Below the pieces are notes generated by a model. It saw only the letters and a program-made list of their open reading frames with translations. It was not told where the DNA came from and ran no database searches. This document shows, one piece after another, positions 24,325 to 36,676 of a DNA stretch of 64,000 nucleotides. The position numbers and the translations under genes were made by a program. This DNA is from Ailurus styani (Eukaryota > Chordata > Mammalia > Carnivora > Ailuridae), in the NCBI GenBank assembly GCA_002007465.1, contig LNAC01000340.1, positions 208,850 through 272,849 on the forward strand. The letters are read 5' to 3'. Every line of letters begins with the position of its first letter. Position 1 is the stretch's first letter.

Positions 24325-24425
24325 ATTGACCAGGGCCTGACTCCAAGGGTTCAGACACTAATTCTGCAACTTTAGCTACATGACCTTGGGGAAATTAATC
24401 ATCTCCAATTAAGTTAATATAGTGG
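24325..24425 (+). repeat. MIR fragment
   Basis: 'gacactaattctgcaactttagctacatgaccttggggaaattaatcatctcc' is a worn MIR core. Confidence 0.6.
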
Positions 24426-24540
24426 GAAAAAAAAGAAGTTTCACAAAACATCTTAACCTTACCTCATGAAGACTACTTGGATTTTTTTCTGTTCAATTCT
24501 AGTTCATTTTTTTAAAATTTAGGTTATAACCCACAACATC

Positions 24541-24742
24541 AGGGGTCAGAAAACTTTTACTAGAAAGGACCAAAGAGTATTTTCTGCTTTGTGAGCCATT
24601 TGGTCTCTGACACAGCTAATCAAAAGCAGCCATAAATAATATGTCAACAAATAGCTATGACTGTGTTCCAATAAAACTTTATAAAAACAGGCAGTGGGCC
24701 AGATTTGGCCTGTGGGGTATAGTTTGCCAATCTCTGCACTGC
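24541..24742 (+). mobile_element. Relic of a non-autonomous MER-class DNA transposon
   Basis: 'gggtcagaaaacttttactagaaaggacc', 'tggtctctgacacag', 'gtgttccaataaaactttataaaaacaggcagtgggccagatttggcc' and 'tagtttgccaatctctgc'. The second and better copy of the family at 2797. Confidence 0.75.
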
Positions 24743-26058
24743 ACTGATCTAATGGCCCATTAATGAGCTCTAACCCACAGTTTGAAAAATAGTGGGATTA
24801 GAGTTGTTTTTACCTTGGCTAGATGAAATAAATCACAGCCATGCTCAAGTTATGAACGGATCATATTTTAAAACTTTGTTTCTCAAGTTAATTATTCAGA
24901 ATTCAACATGCATTTTCCCCCTTGCTAATATAGTTGTTGGGATTCCAGGACAATCCACCAAGGCCCATAGAGAGCCTTGCTGCTGTGGCTTCCTCACTCT
25001 AGCATGTTCCCATGTTGGCTCTGGATTTCTCCAAGACCCTGTACTACTGGGCTGCGCATGTGATGGGTCTTTTGTGCCAGATGTGATCACTGGGCTTGGG
25101 AAGATGAGGAAGTAGCGTTCTTCCTCTGGGAAAAGGCATTCTGCATCCCTGTTGAGGATGTCAGGAATAGTCCTCCTCCCTCCTTCTTCTTCCTATCCTG
25201 GCTCCTAGTGTGTTAGTCTAAACAGTCCTTATGTTGAGGCGGTGTTTTGGTTCTCAGCAGCTCATCAGTCTGAGATATGTGGCTAACAATGGTCAAAAGT
25301 CCTGAACTGTACAAGTGATTCACTTGTGTGTTGTTTATATTCACAACAAGTAAATCAGAAGAGTGTCATGCACTTCTGTCACCTTTTTTGGCTCCCCAGA
25401 ACCACTAATGACCTTACTGTGTTTGGAGATGTTCCCATATTATTAGTCTGTGGTTCAACAAGGTAGAAATTCACCTTCCCAGACTCCCTTGCAGCAGTCC
25501 TGTGCCCTGGGCTCCACTGATTTGGAAGCAAGTGATGAGACGTTGGTGGAACGTGAAGCTGAACAGGGTGTTGGTCGAGACATTCCGCTTTCATGGGTTT
25601 ATTTCATTTCTCTCAAACAGTTGGTGATTGGTGATTGTGTGCTCATGTTTTTGGTTCAGCTGCCCCTGGTAGACAGTGTACCATATCTGTTTATACAGCT
25701 CTGCTTACAAAAGGGGCAAGAGCTGCCACTGCCCAGGTATGTTTTTGTTTGCTTTCGGTGACACTGGGGTAGGAAAGATCTACCGGATTGTGTAGTCTTG
25801 GGGGTAAAACCATCTCTGACCTTCTCAGGCATGACCAGCTACCTCAGGCAACAATATAGTCCAATTTATCCTACTATTTTTTCTTTTTGTGGTCATTACT
25901 AAAGTCATCCATGGCCAAGCACATCTAGGAATCACTGATATTTCCAGTAATGATACAGGGGAGGAAAATCTTGTCACAGACTGAAGATGATTCTATTAAA
26001 AACCAGCAGCCTCATAGAGCTTCTACTATCAAAAGCAATGTTTCCATTCGTCATCACT

Positions 26059-26170
26059 AAAATAAATATTGCCTAACATAAACCTTATAAAATAAGTATT
26101 GCTTAATCATATATATGTTTCCATATACGTATATGATAAAATAAATATCACCTAATCATAAATCTTAGAA
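26059..26170 (+). repeat. Three diverged copies of a ~30-bp unit
   Basis: Copies start at 26059, 26089 and 26138, each reading close to 'aaaataaatattgcctaa' followed by 'cata'. The second copy is extended by a palindromic 'catatatatg...catatacgtatatg' stretch. Confidence 0.75.
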
Positions 26171-26195
26171 AATCTGAGTTTTTTTAAGTAAAAAT

Positions 26196-26220
26196 ATATG
26201 ACTGAAGTCATATGACGTCA
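26196..26220. promoter_or_regulatory. Palindrome abutting a perfect CRE (TGACGTCA)
   Basis: Positions 26196-26213 read atatgact-ga-agtcatat, two perfect 8-bp arms. The last T starts TGACGTCA (26213-26220), the consensus CREB/ATF site. Whether it is bound is unknown; there is no promoter nearby. Confidence 0.4.
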
Positions 26221-27834
26221 TTCTGAAGTACCTGAAAGATTTGATTGATTGACTGATATTATGATATGTGTTTATTTTGATATTCAATTTAGACTACTGA
26301 AGGTTCTGTCCTAGGAAAAAATTAAGTAGAATTACCTATTTCTTAGAAATTTCTTGGAAATATTGGATAAACGAAAGTCAGAAATAAGGATGACATCTGA
26401 GCTAAGATTTCTTTGTAAAACATCTGATGCTCCAATACAAAAATAGGCTTTGCTGATGACATTGGTTGTGTTTATTTTTAACTAACTTAGCAAATACCTG
26501 TTAAGCATGTGTAATGTGCCAAAATACTATGTTGGGTTCTAGAAAAACATACAAGAGGTAGATTGTTTGCCCTCAGGGAGCTTTGTTATAAATGGAATTA
26601 AGGAATGAAAAAAAATTACATCACAAACCAGCAGGGTGGGCTGGAGTCAAGGCTGGGTACCATAATTAATAGCAATTTATTTCTTTCATTGGACTCTGAA
26701 GCTACTCTCTTCCTGGAGGCATTTGCAAAGTAAGCATTGTTTTTCACAGAGCATCATAAATCTCCAGTGATCAGCCTTTGGCACATAGAAGACTCAGTGA
26801 TATCAAAGATCAGATTCTCCTTGATAAAGAATGTTTTCCTCCTCTTTCTTCTCCATGTTGAATTTGCAAACACCTGACTCGAACAGGATTGCAAGTCTGG
26901 CCTTTTCGTCTCAGTCTCTACTCCATGTGGTCGAGGTCATGCCTGTCTGTCTCACTCTGGAGTTCCAGCTCTTTACAGAGCCAGTGCTTTACAGAGCTCT
27001 TTACAGGTCCCAGCATATGCTTCCAGTGACCCAAAGAACTGCTCTGCAAGATTTTAGAAGCTAAAAAACTAGTAGCCAAAGTTCTGGAAAAACTTGAACT
27101 ACAGAAATTTCACACTGGCACCGAGTTTCTTCAAAATCCCGCAATGAAAAATGAAACTATCCAAAACAAATGCAGCAACCCTCAAGCTGGGCCCACATGA
27201 AAGGGTAAAATGGTGCATGTAGGCCTACTTCCAAATACTCCAGCCAGGGAAGAAGGCTCTTCTGACAAGCAGAGACGATTTGAGGCACAAAACAATCCAT
27301 ATTTCAGTCCACAAATGTTTCCAGACTTTCTGCTGGGCATGGACAAAAGCAAATGATATTCAGCCCCTTTCCTGAAGAATATAGTCTAGTGAAAAACCAT
27401 ATAAGCACCATGGCCCTACAGAATAAAAATAAAGAGTTAAGGAAATGTTGCTTGATTTTGGGGGTGAGGAGACAGAAAGAGAGAGATAAACAACTCCAAA
27501 TGAGAGTCCACTTCCCACTGGAAAATTCTTGTTCAGAGGTTTTGGTAGGGAGCTGGTATAAACACTTGACTGAAAACAGAAGTCCTCCCTCCTCTGAAGC
27601 CCTTCCATGTGTGATTTCAGATGCTAAACGCCAATGCCTAGTCCATCAGGGAACGGGAGGAATAGCTTTTTGTCTAGAAGGAACACACATATACAGGCTT
27701 CTGTAGGGACAGCGATAACAGGATTTTAGAGCCACCCCACTAAATGCAAAGACATATAATATCAGCTACCCTTTTGGGGAGGAGGAGAGCTGCTCTCATG
27801 TCAGGGATGGCGCTGGCGGCTTAGCTGCCATATT

Positions 27835-28000
27835 GAATTCATTGCTTACACCAGTCCCACAAGGCTGGTCTCACTCTCATGGTACAGTTGAGGAAAAGAG
27901 GTTCTGTGAGGAGGAATGGCTTGTTCAAGGTCTCAGAGCTAGAAGAAGCAGGGCTGGGATACAAAGCCAAAGGCCAATATCATTCCCAAATCCACACTCT
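27835..28000 (-). repeat. MIR SINE
   Basis: 'ctctcatggtacagttgaggaaaagaggttctgtgagg', 'caaggtctcagagctagaagaagcagggctgggatacaaagcc' follow the reverse MIR. Confidence 0.7.
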
Positions 28001-29580
28001 TTCTGGAAAACCAAAGTGAACACAACTCACAAATGACAAGTTCTACTTTGCATTTTGTTCTGACCCCTGAAAAATCAACCAAAGAAGATGGGAAAGATCG
28101 AGAGAGAACTGACTCCAACACATTTGGGGCCATGTTCTCTTTACTTTGCTCTCCCTCAAAGCCCATGCATTTTTACATCTTGTCCCAGAAAGCCTGGAAA
28201 CCTCAGATGGTCTCCTCAGACTGACAGCTACTCCAGCTACACTCTGAATCCTGAAAGGAATTCCAGAAGGGAAGATGGAAGCCACATGATAGAAGATAAA
28301 ATGGGCCATGCCCCTGTGTTGAGTGGGGGGCAAGGAGTCCATCACACGATGAGATCCACATTCTAGAAGTTTCAGTCTGGTGTCTGTGAGGAGGACAGAG
28401 CTGCTCAGAGGATATTAAGCCTCACATTCTGGGAGACCGTTTAGAAATCAGATGTCGTAACAGAAGTAAGAGGGAACAAGGTGCCCAACCACACAGTGGC
28501 AGCAATATGAGAGACATCTTAGATGCAGCATCAGTAAGACCTGCTGACCGATAGCTGTAGGAGGGAGTGAGGGAGAGGAAGGAGTGTGGGGCGAGGCCCA
28601 GTTTTCTGACAGGGGTCACCGGGTTGGTGGTGATGCCATGCTTAGAGATGAGGGAGACAGAAAGAACAGCTGGCTTGAGGGCAAAGAGGGTAACCTCAGA
28701 TTTGAGGTAGCCATGAACACACCCAAATGGAAATGTTCCACTGGCAGCCAGATCAATGGGCTTGCTCGTTCTTTTTACAAATACTGACTCCCCACTAGGC
28801 ACCAGATGTTGAGCTTGGCATTAGGTGTGGAGTGGCAACCAAAACAGATGTGTTCTCTGCCCTCTCGAAGCTGCGGTAAGTGTTGCGTAGAAAAGAATAA
28901 GGTACCACGAGAAGAAGAACCAGTCTGGGTGTGTACGACTTGATGGGGAAACTGAGGCTGAGTAGGATGAGAAGATTCTGGAGCTCAGAGGAGACAACGC
29001 CTGGCTGGAGATGGAGGGGGATCCCCTGGGGGTCATGCGCACATCGGTGGGGGGCGAGTCAGAGACACTGCCCCACGGGCTGTTGGGGCGGGGGCCGAAG
29101 AGCTAGATGCCCCCCCCAGGCCGAGGCTGCTGGCTTCCATTTCCTCAGGGCTAAGGCTGCACGCTCGCAGGGAGCACCCTTGGTGTATCTGCCCAGGGCC
29201 AATGAGCATTTGGCAAGTGAAAACCTGAACGGGGCACCCACTGATTCGGCCTAGATCGTGGGAGGCCTGATGAAGCTAACTCCAGACGGGATTGAAATCC
29301 TCAGGCTCCCTCGGGATTCTTAAAAACAAAACGAGAACAAAAACCTCAGCAACTTTTGTCTAACGCATGCCCGGTTCTCTTCCTGGAAACGAAAGCCAGG
29401 AGAACGTGGTTTTAGAAGGGAGCCCGATGAAGCCCCAGTCTGTCCCTGCAGCAGCAAAACAGCCAGTGAGCATCTCAAAACCGCTTGGAACCGTTTAACA
29501 GAGAAGAGAAAACCGCATTGAGCCCAAACAGGGCTGTTCACCTGTGTGCAGATAGTGTCTATGCCGACAGTGACAAGAGC
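28000..29580. other. Intronic sequence, mostly unrecognised
   Basis: 28420-29060 has faint resemblance to the old repeat family ('ctgactccccactaggcaccagatgttgagcttggca' near 28785). The rest is unique. Overlapping frames of 60-126 codons on both strands are unsupported. Confidence 0.45.
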
Positions 29581-29584
29581 GAAC

Positions 29585-29799
29585 GTCTACGGAGCACGTA
29601 CTGTGTGCTGGGCACTGTCACTCAGCTTTCCGACAGCCCTCTGCAGGATTTACTTCCAGCAGCCCTGTTGTGCAGATGAAGAAACTGAGGCACAGAGCGG
29701 TGAAGGCGCTTTCCCAAGGCCTTTGTCCTTTTCCGACGTTTAATTGCAAGAACCAGGATTTCAAGCCAGGAGTCTGGATCCCAGAGCCCACTCTCACAA

Positions 29800-29800
<1 letters not shown>
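29585..29800 (-). repeat. MIR SINE
   Basis: 'ggagcacgtactgtgtgctgggcactgtcactcagc', 'cagatgaagaaactgaggcacagagcgg' and 'ccaggagtctggatcccagagcc'. This MIR supplies the C-terminal third of a fortuitous 260-codon frame on the minus strand. Confidence 0.85.
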
Positions 29801-30972
<1,172 letters not shown>

Positions 30973-31209
30973 CTATTCCCTTTATCCAGAACATTCTCTC
31001 TCTCCTCTTCTCCAGGCTAGCTCCTACTGATCATCCAGGTGTCAGCTGATATATTGATTTCTCCAGGAAATCCTCCTGGAATCTCCCCCACTCCCTTGTG
31101 TGTGTATCACACTGTACTTTCTTATCACAGCAGGTAGAGCACTGTGTTAGAGCTGCCATTTCCCTCTGGGTCCTTCCAATGGCAGCAACTGTCTTAAGTG
31201 ACACTTGTG

Positions 31210-31375
31210 TACTGGTACATTTTAAGTACCCAAATTCCTCACTCCAAAGTAGGTACCTTTATTAACCCATTTTACAGATGAGGAAAGAGGTCGAATAACT
31301 TCCCAAGGTCACACAGCAGCCATAAGTGGCAGAGCCAGGGTTTGAACCCAGGCAGTCTGGCTCCAGAATGCCCAC
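31210..31375 (-). repeat. MIR SINE
   Basis: Well-preserved reverse MIR: 'taacccattttacagatgaggaaagagg', 'cttcccaaggtcacacagcagccataagtggcagagccagggtttgaacccaggcagtctggctccagaatgcc'. Confidence 0.92.
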
Positions 31376-31816
31376 ACGGAGCCATTCTCCTTGAGGACAG
31401 GGGCTCTGTGTCCCTCTACCCTGCACCAGCAAACCTGGGATTCGCTCTAGTCTTTCTCCTGCCTTCTCCGAAGGAAACCAGCCTTCTCTTCATCAAACCA
31501 AATGCATGTTCCCACATTGGCCGCACAGGGGGGACCTTCCTGTGGGGAGGCTGGCTCGGCCCCGAAGCCCTGACTTTTCTAGGCTAAGATGGTGTCTCCC
31601 AAACTCGGGTTGTTTGTACGCTACCTTCATGAGCAAAGCTGTATCCAAGCCCCACCTATGCCATGACTTACTTAACTTTAAATGGATTCATTTAGATTTT
31701 TTTTAAAGTATGGGTATCTAAAAAGGAAATGTTCTGTCCCTTATCATAAATGCAAGATCAGTATCATTTGTCATAAACAGAAGATCACTATAAAAGTTAA
31801 TTTGATGAAAACAAAA

Positions 31817-32057
31817 CAGTATAATTAATTTTTGAAAAGATTTTATTTATTTGAGAGAGAGACAGAGATAGTGACAGAGAGCATGAGGGAGAGGAGAGGG
31901 AGAGGAAGCAGGCTCCCTGCTGGACTAGAAAGGGGAATATTTGCCTGAGCAGGGAGACTGAAGTGGGGCTCGATCTGAGGACCCTAAGATCATGACCTGA
32001 GCCAAAGGCAGACACTTAACCGACTGAGCCACCCGGGCGCCCCCAGTGTAATTAATT
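31817..32057 (-). mobile_element. Can-SINE with target-site duplication and internal insert
   Basis: The body is 31831-32043: tail 'aaaagattttatttatttgagagaga', 'atcatgacctgagccaaaggcagacacttaaccgactgagccacccgggcgcccc'. Direct repeats cagtataattaatt (31817-31830) and cagtgtaattaatt (32044-32057) flank it, one mismatch. About 24 extra bases (near 31920-31943, 'actagaaaggggaatatttg') interrupt the usual 'ccctgctgagcagggag'. Confidence 0.93.
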
Positions 32058-32299
32058 CATAGCTGAATTCTAGTCCGTTTTTTCTTTTCTTTTCCTTTGG
32101 TAGTTGTTCTAAATAACAAGTGTTAGAGAAGTGTTAGGGGCTCATACCAAATGGAGCCTTTCTTCTTGAAGCAATCAGAATTAAAATAGAATTTTAAAAG
32201 GATCCCTCCATGACCAAGGTTATTGAATGCGCTGCCCTGTTCCACTCGTCCAGTGGAATGTGTTGCATACTCTGGGTAACACTCATCTGAGGTACTTGC

Positions 32300-32560
32300 G
32301 ATGAGTAATTTTATGGGTCAACTGGGTGAAGCTATGGTGCCCAGTTATTGGGTTAAACATTAGTCTATAGGTTGCTGTGAAGATATTTCTCACATTAACT
32401 TTTAACCTTTAAGTCAGTAGATTTTGGGAAAAGCAGACTATCTTCCAAAACATGGGTGGGCCTCATCTAATCAGCTAAAGACCTTAGGAGAAAAGACCTT
32501 GAAGCAGACAGAAGTCTGTCTTCAGGCTCAAGACTAAAACATCAATTCGTGCCGGAATTT
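32300..32560 (+). mobile_element. Ancient LTR-like repeat
   Basis: 'gatgagtaattttatgggtcaactgggtgaagc', 'gtgcccagttattgggttaaacat' and 'atgggtgggcctcatctaatcagc' match the copy at 5330-5640. Confidence 0.7.
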
Positions 32561-33004
32561 ACTTCCCTACCTGCCCCACCCAGGCAGCCCCGGGCGGGGG
32601 AGGGAGACTGTCTCCCCCATTCCCCATCCTTCGCTGCCCAGCTGAAACCAGGCCTGTGGAAACCATCACTTCTCTGCCATCCACCTGTACCTTTTAACAC
32701 GACACTTTGACCTCAAATCCAAACCCAAGAAAGTGAGACTCAGTGAGAGGCACGAGTTTCTCCTCTGAAGGCCCAAAGTCTACTTTCCAATCTGAAGGTG
32801 GGGCCACTTCCTCCGAAGAAGATTGACAAGAGGGTCATCTCTTGTCAATGAGATTACAAACAGTACTGACAGGTGCCACTCACTGAGCCCCTACACCGTG
32901 CCATGGATGGTGAGTCAGCACCTCGAGTGCACTGTTTCTGATCCCCTTGTATTCTACAAAGCACGCGTGATAGTAATCAGTTTTATAGCAGTGATCTGCT
33001 ATAT

Positions 33005-33182
33005 CGAGGGGACTCTGCCTGCCAGAGGACACTTGGCAAACTTGGAGCCATTTTGCGTTGTCAAGTCCAAGGGCCTGCTACTGGCATCCTACGGGTAGAG
33101 GTTAGAGCTACTGCTAACCATCCTACAAACCATCCCCACCGTGAAGAATTGAGCTCCAAATGTCAATAATGTTGAGGTTGAG
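33005..33182 (+). mobile_element. MER20-like hAT DNA transposon relic
   Basis: 'gaggacacttggcaaac', 'gctactggcatcctacgggtagaggttagagctactgctaaccatcctacaa' and 'tccaaatgtcaataatgttgaggttgaga' follow MER20 to its 3' end. MER20 copies elsewhere can act as regulatory DNA; nothing here shows that. Confidence 0.85.
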
Positions 33183-33285
33183 ATATCTTATTTTACAGCT
33201 AAGGAAACAGAAGCACAGACAAGAGTCCAACCTGGGTCCATGTGACTCTAAAGCCTGTGCTCTTCATCCTACCCCCTACCCTTCT
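33183..33285 (-). repeat. MIR fragment
   Basis: 'tattttacagctaaggaaacagaagcacagacaagagtccaacctgggtccatgtgactctaaagcctgtgctc' is a reverse MIR abutting the MER20 end. Confidence 0.7.
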
Positions 33286-33354
33286 TTTAGAGACAGCCCA
33301 GGGTGGCCACAGTCCGCTCCAAGTCCAATCTGGCATTATATAGCCAAAGGTTAA

Positions 33355-33850
33355 TGGAATGCTCCTTACCCTCGATTCAGTAATTCCGTTTCTGGGAATC
33401 CTTCCCAATGTTAGGACCCAAAATGCAGCAAATCTTTACACACAAGGATTTTCACCCAATCCTTATTTATGGGATCCAAAATTTGAAAAAGAAATATATG
33501 TTTAAAAATAACAGCATGGTTAAATAAACTCTGGTACATCCATGTGATAAAATAAAAAAACTTACGCAGTCATTAAAAATGTTTGTGAAAAGAATCCTCT
33601 TGTTAAAATGGTAAGTAGAAGACAAGTGAAATTCACAACTGCATACTGTGGGATCAGGATTATGTTATTTAAAAACTTTGCACTGAGTAAGTACCAAAAC
33701 CGTCCCCCCCCAAACAACCCCCAAAATGTTGATTAAATATTTCTCTCCCTAGTGGGACTGTGGGTCCCACTTCCAACTTGTCTGTAGTTTCTGGATTTTG
33801 AATTACAGCATGTACTACTTGGCATTATCAGAATAATAAGCTTACTAAGG
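33355..33850 (+). mobile_element. L1M-type 3' end, sense
   Basis: 'attccgtttctgggaatccttccc', 'aaatctttacacacaaggat', 'ggttaaataaactctggtacatccatgtgat' and 'cagtcattaaaaatgtttgtg' is old L1 3' sequence on the plus strand. Confidence 0.8.
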
Positions 33851-33947
33851 TGATATGTTTTCTTTCTGGTACCTTCCATCCATGTCAGGCTAGAGTATCA
33901 TCTTTCCATCTGTCTTTCTCTAAGCTCTAGTAAAAAAGCTCAGAGCA

Positions 33948-34165
33948 GGGGCACCTTGGTGGCCCAGTCAGTTGAGCATTCAGCTCTTGATTTTGGCTCA
34001 GGTCATGATCTCAGGGTTGTCAGATGGGGCCCCACAGTGGGCTCTGTGCTCAGCGCAGAATCTGGTTGAGATTCTCTCTCCCTCTCCCCTGTTCCCTCCC
34101 CCCACTTATGTGCGTGCCTGCTCTCTCTCTAAAATAAGTAAATAAATCTTTAAAAAAAATTAAAA
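33948..34165 (+). mobile_element. Can-SINE
   Basis: 'ggggcaccttggtggcccagtcagttgagcattcagctcttgattttggctcaggtcatgatctcagg', pyrimidine-rich body and tail 'taaataaatctttaaaaaaa'. No clear target-site duplication; older subfamily. Confidence 0.93.
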
Positions 34166-34229
34166 AGTTCCAAACAAGGAAACTCACAAGGGAGTGAAGA
34201 AGAGAAGAAGGTCCATGTTTTGGGCCCCT

Positions 34230-34505
34230 ATACCACCCTTTAGTTCCCCAAGCTGCTGGGACACCTTTGGCCTTGGTTGGGCTAACTACCTCCTCTGAGC
34301 ATTGTTCAGCTAAACCTACACTTTCAGGTTCCCTGCTTTTGCTCCTGTTTTCTCACCTTGGAGTGCCCTTCCCCTCATTCTCCGAACTACTGCGGACCTT
34401 TAAGCCTGGGATCAAGTGTTACTTCTTCCATGCAGCTCTCCAGGACGCTCCCAGTCAGAATCTCCTCTTCCCCTGTGTACCCACAATACCTGCTAATAAA
34501 GTCTA
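34230..34505 (+). repeat. L2 LINE fragment
   Basis: 'ttctcaccttggagtgcccttcccctcattctcc', 'gggatcaagtgttacttcttccatgcagctctccaggacgc'. The 79-codon frame is residual L2. Confidence 0.8.
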
Positions 34506-34609
34506 ACATATTACTTGTTTGATTCTGTTATGTTTTGTGTCTGCTTCCCCCATGGAGCCTCAAAGGCAGAGGTTGTGCCTCAGTCACTGTCCTGTTCCTG
34601 GAGGGGCAG

Positions 34610-34860
34610 TGTATGTTGGTGGTTAGAAACCTGATGCCTAAATCTGAGCCTCCAATCTGCTGCTAACTAGTTGTGTGACCCTGGATGCGTTATTTCACCT
34701 CTCTGTAAATGGGGATTTTTATGACCTAATGGATTTGTTGGGTGGATAATAATAGTACCTACCTCATAATAGTAAATGAAGTAGTGCATATAAGTCACTT
34801 AAAACACATGGGAATCTAGCATATCCTAAGTGCTTAATAAATATTCAACCCTATTTCTTT
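34610..34860 (+). repeat. MIR SINE
   Basis: 'tgttggtggttagaaacctgatgcctaaatctgagcc', 'tgtgtgaccctggatgcgttatttcacctctctgtaaatgg', 'taatagtacctacctcataatagtaaatgaag' and the 3' end 'aagtgcttaataaatattcaacc'. The ATC/ACC array begins directly at its tail. Confidence 0.9.
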
Positions 34861-34865
34861 TTCTC

Positions 34866-35446
34866 ATCACCATCATCATCACCATCATCACCACCACCAT
34901 TATCACCACCATAATCACCATTACCATCATCATCATCATCACTGCTATCACCTCACTGTCACCATCATCACCACTGTCACCATCATAACCACCATCATCT
35001 TTATCATCACCATCACCACCACTGCCACCACCATCACCACCATCATCTTCATCACCATCATCACCACCACCATGACCACCACCATCATCATCACCATCAT
35101 CATCACCACCATGACCACCACCACCATCATGATTATCTTCATCACCAACATCACCACCACCAACATCTTCATCACCACTGTCACCACCACCATCATCACC
35201 ACCATCACCACTACCATCATCACCACCACCACCATCACCATCATCTTCATCACCACTCTTACCACCACCATCACCACCACCATCATCTTCATCACCACCG
35301 TCACCACCACCATCATCACCACCACCACCATCATCATCATCACCACTCTTACCACCACCACCATCACCACCATCATCGCCACCATGTCATCATCACCACC
35401 ATGATCACCATCAGCATAATATTCACCATAATCATCATCAACCTAG
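34866..35446. repeat. (ATC/ACC)n trinucleotide array, ~580 bp, almost no G on plus strand
   Basis: Mixed catcac, caccac and catcat units with periodic 'atcttcatcacc' variants, indicating internal duplication of a longer unit. In the ABTB2 transcript it reads GUGAUGGUGG-like and nearly lacks C. Open frames through it (Val/Met-rich on minus, Thr/Ile-rich on plus) are products of the array. Confidence 0.97.
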
Positions 35447-36174
35447 TTCTTGATCAGGGGCCCTAAGGACATCTCTGAGGAGGGCTCGCCATGGGAGATG
35501 GATTTGGCACAGGGATTCTGCAATCACTAGCTCCATTTCAAACCCCACTCTATGTATGTGCTATCCGCTACGTCGCCTTTCAGCTTTGTGAACCCCAAAC
35601 TACAAATCCACTTGTCACTAGCTTCTCTGTGTTTCAGCAGCTGGAGCTGGTTCCAGAAACCTTACAGAATTCACTTACAAACCTTATAGAATTCACTTAC
35701 AACCGGTTTCCCAAATGTCAGCCACTTGGGAATTACCATCAGGACTTCTCTCATTATCTGTGGGCTGCAGGTACAATTTATCTACTTAATATTTTTCTTT
35801 AAATTGGCTCATTCTTTCACTCATTTTAAAAGGAAGTTTCATATCAGTGCCATAAATGGAAAACCAATATTTTTCTAGTGCTCATGAAAAATTCATGGCA
35901 ATTAAAAATAAAAAGTGTGGTGTGTATCACCTACAATCATCTCCTGTCCCGCCCTTGGGAAATGCTGCTCTAACCTGCCAGATTCAGGCTGTTGGAGCAG
36001 GTCTGGCTAAGCCACTCCCTGCATGCCCAGGACAAAAGGCTACGCATTCCAATGGTGCCTCCTTCTGCCTAAAAGACAGCAACAGAGGCAGCAACTTCAC
36101 TTCCTTCCCTTATCCACACTTAGCTGCCACTTACTACAGTATGTTTTCAAAACCTCCTATGCCCCTGGGGGAGG

Positions 36175-36290
36175 AAGATCATCACCCTCTTGTCATAGAT
36201 GAGAATACTGGGATCAGAGTGACCGAGTCACTTGCCTTACATCACACAGCACAGATGAGGGAACAGAGGTGTTCTCCAGCATCATAAATT
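36175..36290 (-). repeat. MIR fragment
   Basis: 'atcaccctcttgtcatagatgagaatactgggatcagagtgaccgagtcacttgccttacatcacacagcac' is a reverse MIR core. Confidence 0.65.
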
Positions 36291-36311
36291 GCTGTTTAAA
36301 TTTCCCCCCCA

Positions 36312-36509
36312 GGGCGCCTGGGTGGCTCAGTGGGTTAAAGCCTCTGCCTTCGGCTCAGGTCATGATCTCAGGGTCCTGGGATGGAGGCCCGCATCAGGCT
36401 CCCTGCTTAGCAGGAAGCCTGCTTCCTCCTCTCTCTCTCTGCCTGACTCTGTCTACTTGTGATCTCTCTCTCTGTCAAATAAATAAATAAAATCTTTAAA
36501 ATAAATAAA
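36312..36509 (+). mobile_element. Young-looking Can-SINE
   Basis: Near-consensus copy: 'gggcgcctgggtggctcagtgggttaaagcctctgccttcggctcagg', 'ctacttgtgatctctctctctgtcaaataaataaataaaatctttaaa'. Flanks 'aaatttccccccca' and 'aattttccccacc' resemble a duplication. The closeness to consensus and the 'aaagcctctgcc' head suggest a recent caniform/mustelid subfamily. Confidence 0.97.
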
Positions 36510-36622
36510 TAATTTTCCCCACCAAAGCCCTTTCCTTGAAAAAGAAAGAATGGGAAAGGCCACGTGTAATCCAAGTCATTAGGGACAATGGAAGACTGAA
36601 CCCTGGATTGAGCAGGAAACCT

Positions 36623-36676
36623 ACCATCCATCCATCCATCCATCCATCCATCCATCCATTCATTCATTCATTCATC
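36623..36676. repeat. (CCAT)n(CATT)n microsatellite
   Basis: A CCAT run turns into CATT and then into 'caaatatttattgag', the start of the old repeat. The array has expanded from the repeat's own CATTCATT end. Confidence 0.95.

Larger units (their letters stand above)
24745..27830. other. Unique intronic sequence with a small tandem cluster
   Basis: No exon, RNA or well-preserved repeat was recognised across 3 kb, apart from the items at 26059-26220. 26460-26600 has a worn old-repeat end ('gcatgtgtaatgtgccaaaatactatg'). Frames of about 100 codons at 24792, 25450 and 27353 have no domain and no splice support. Confidence 0.5.

Noticed and set aside
34948..35404. Val/Met-rich and Thr/Ile-rich frames on both strands
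   Set aside because: They are translations of the ATC/ACC array.
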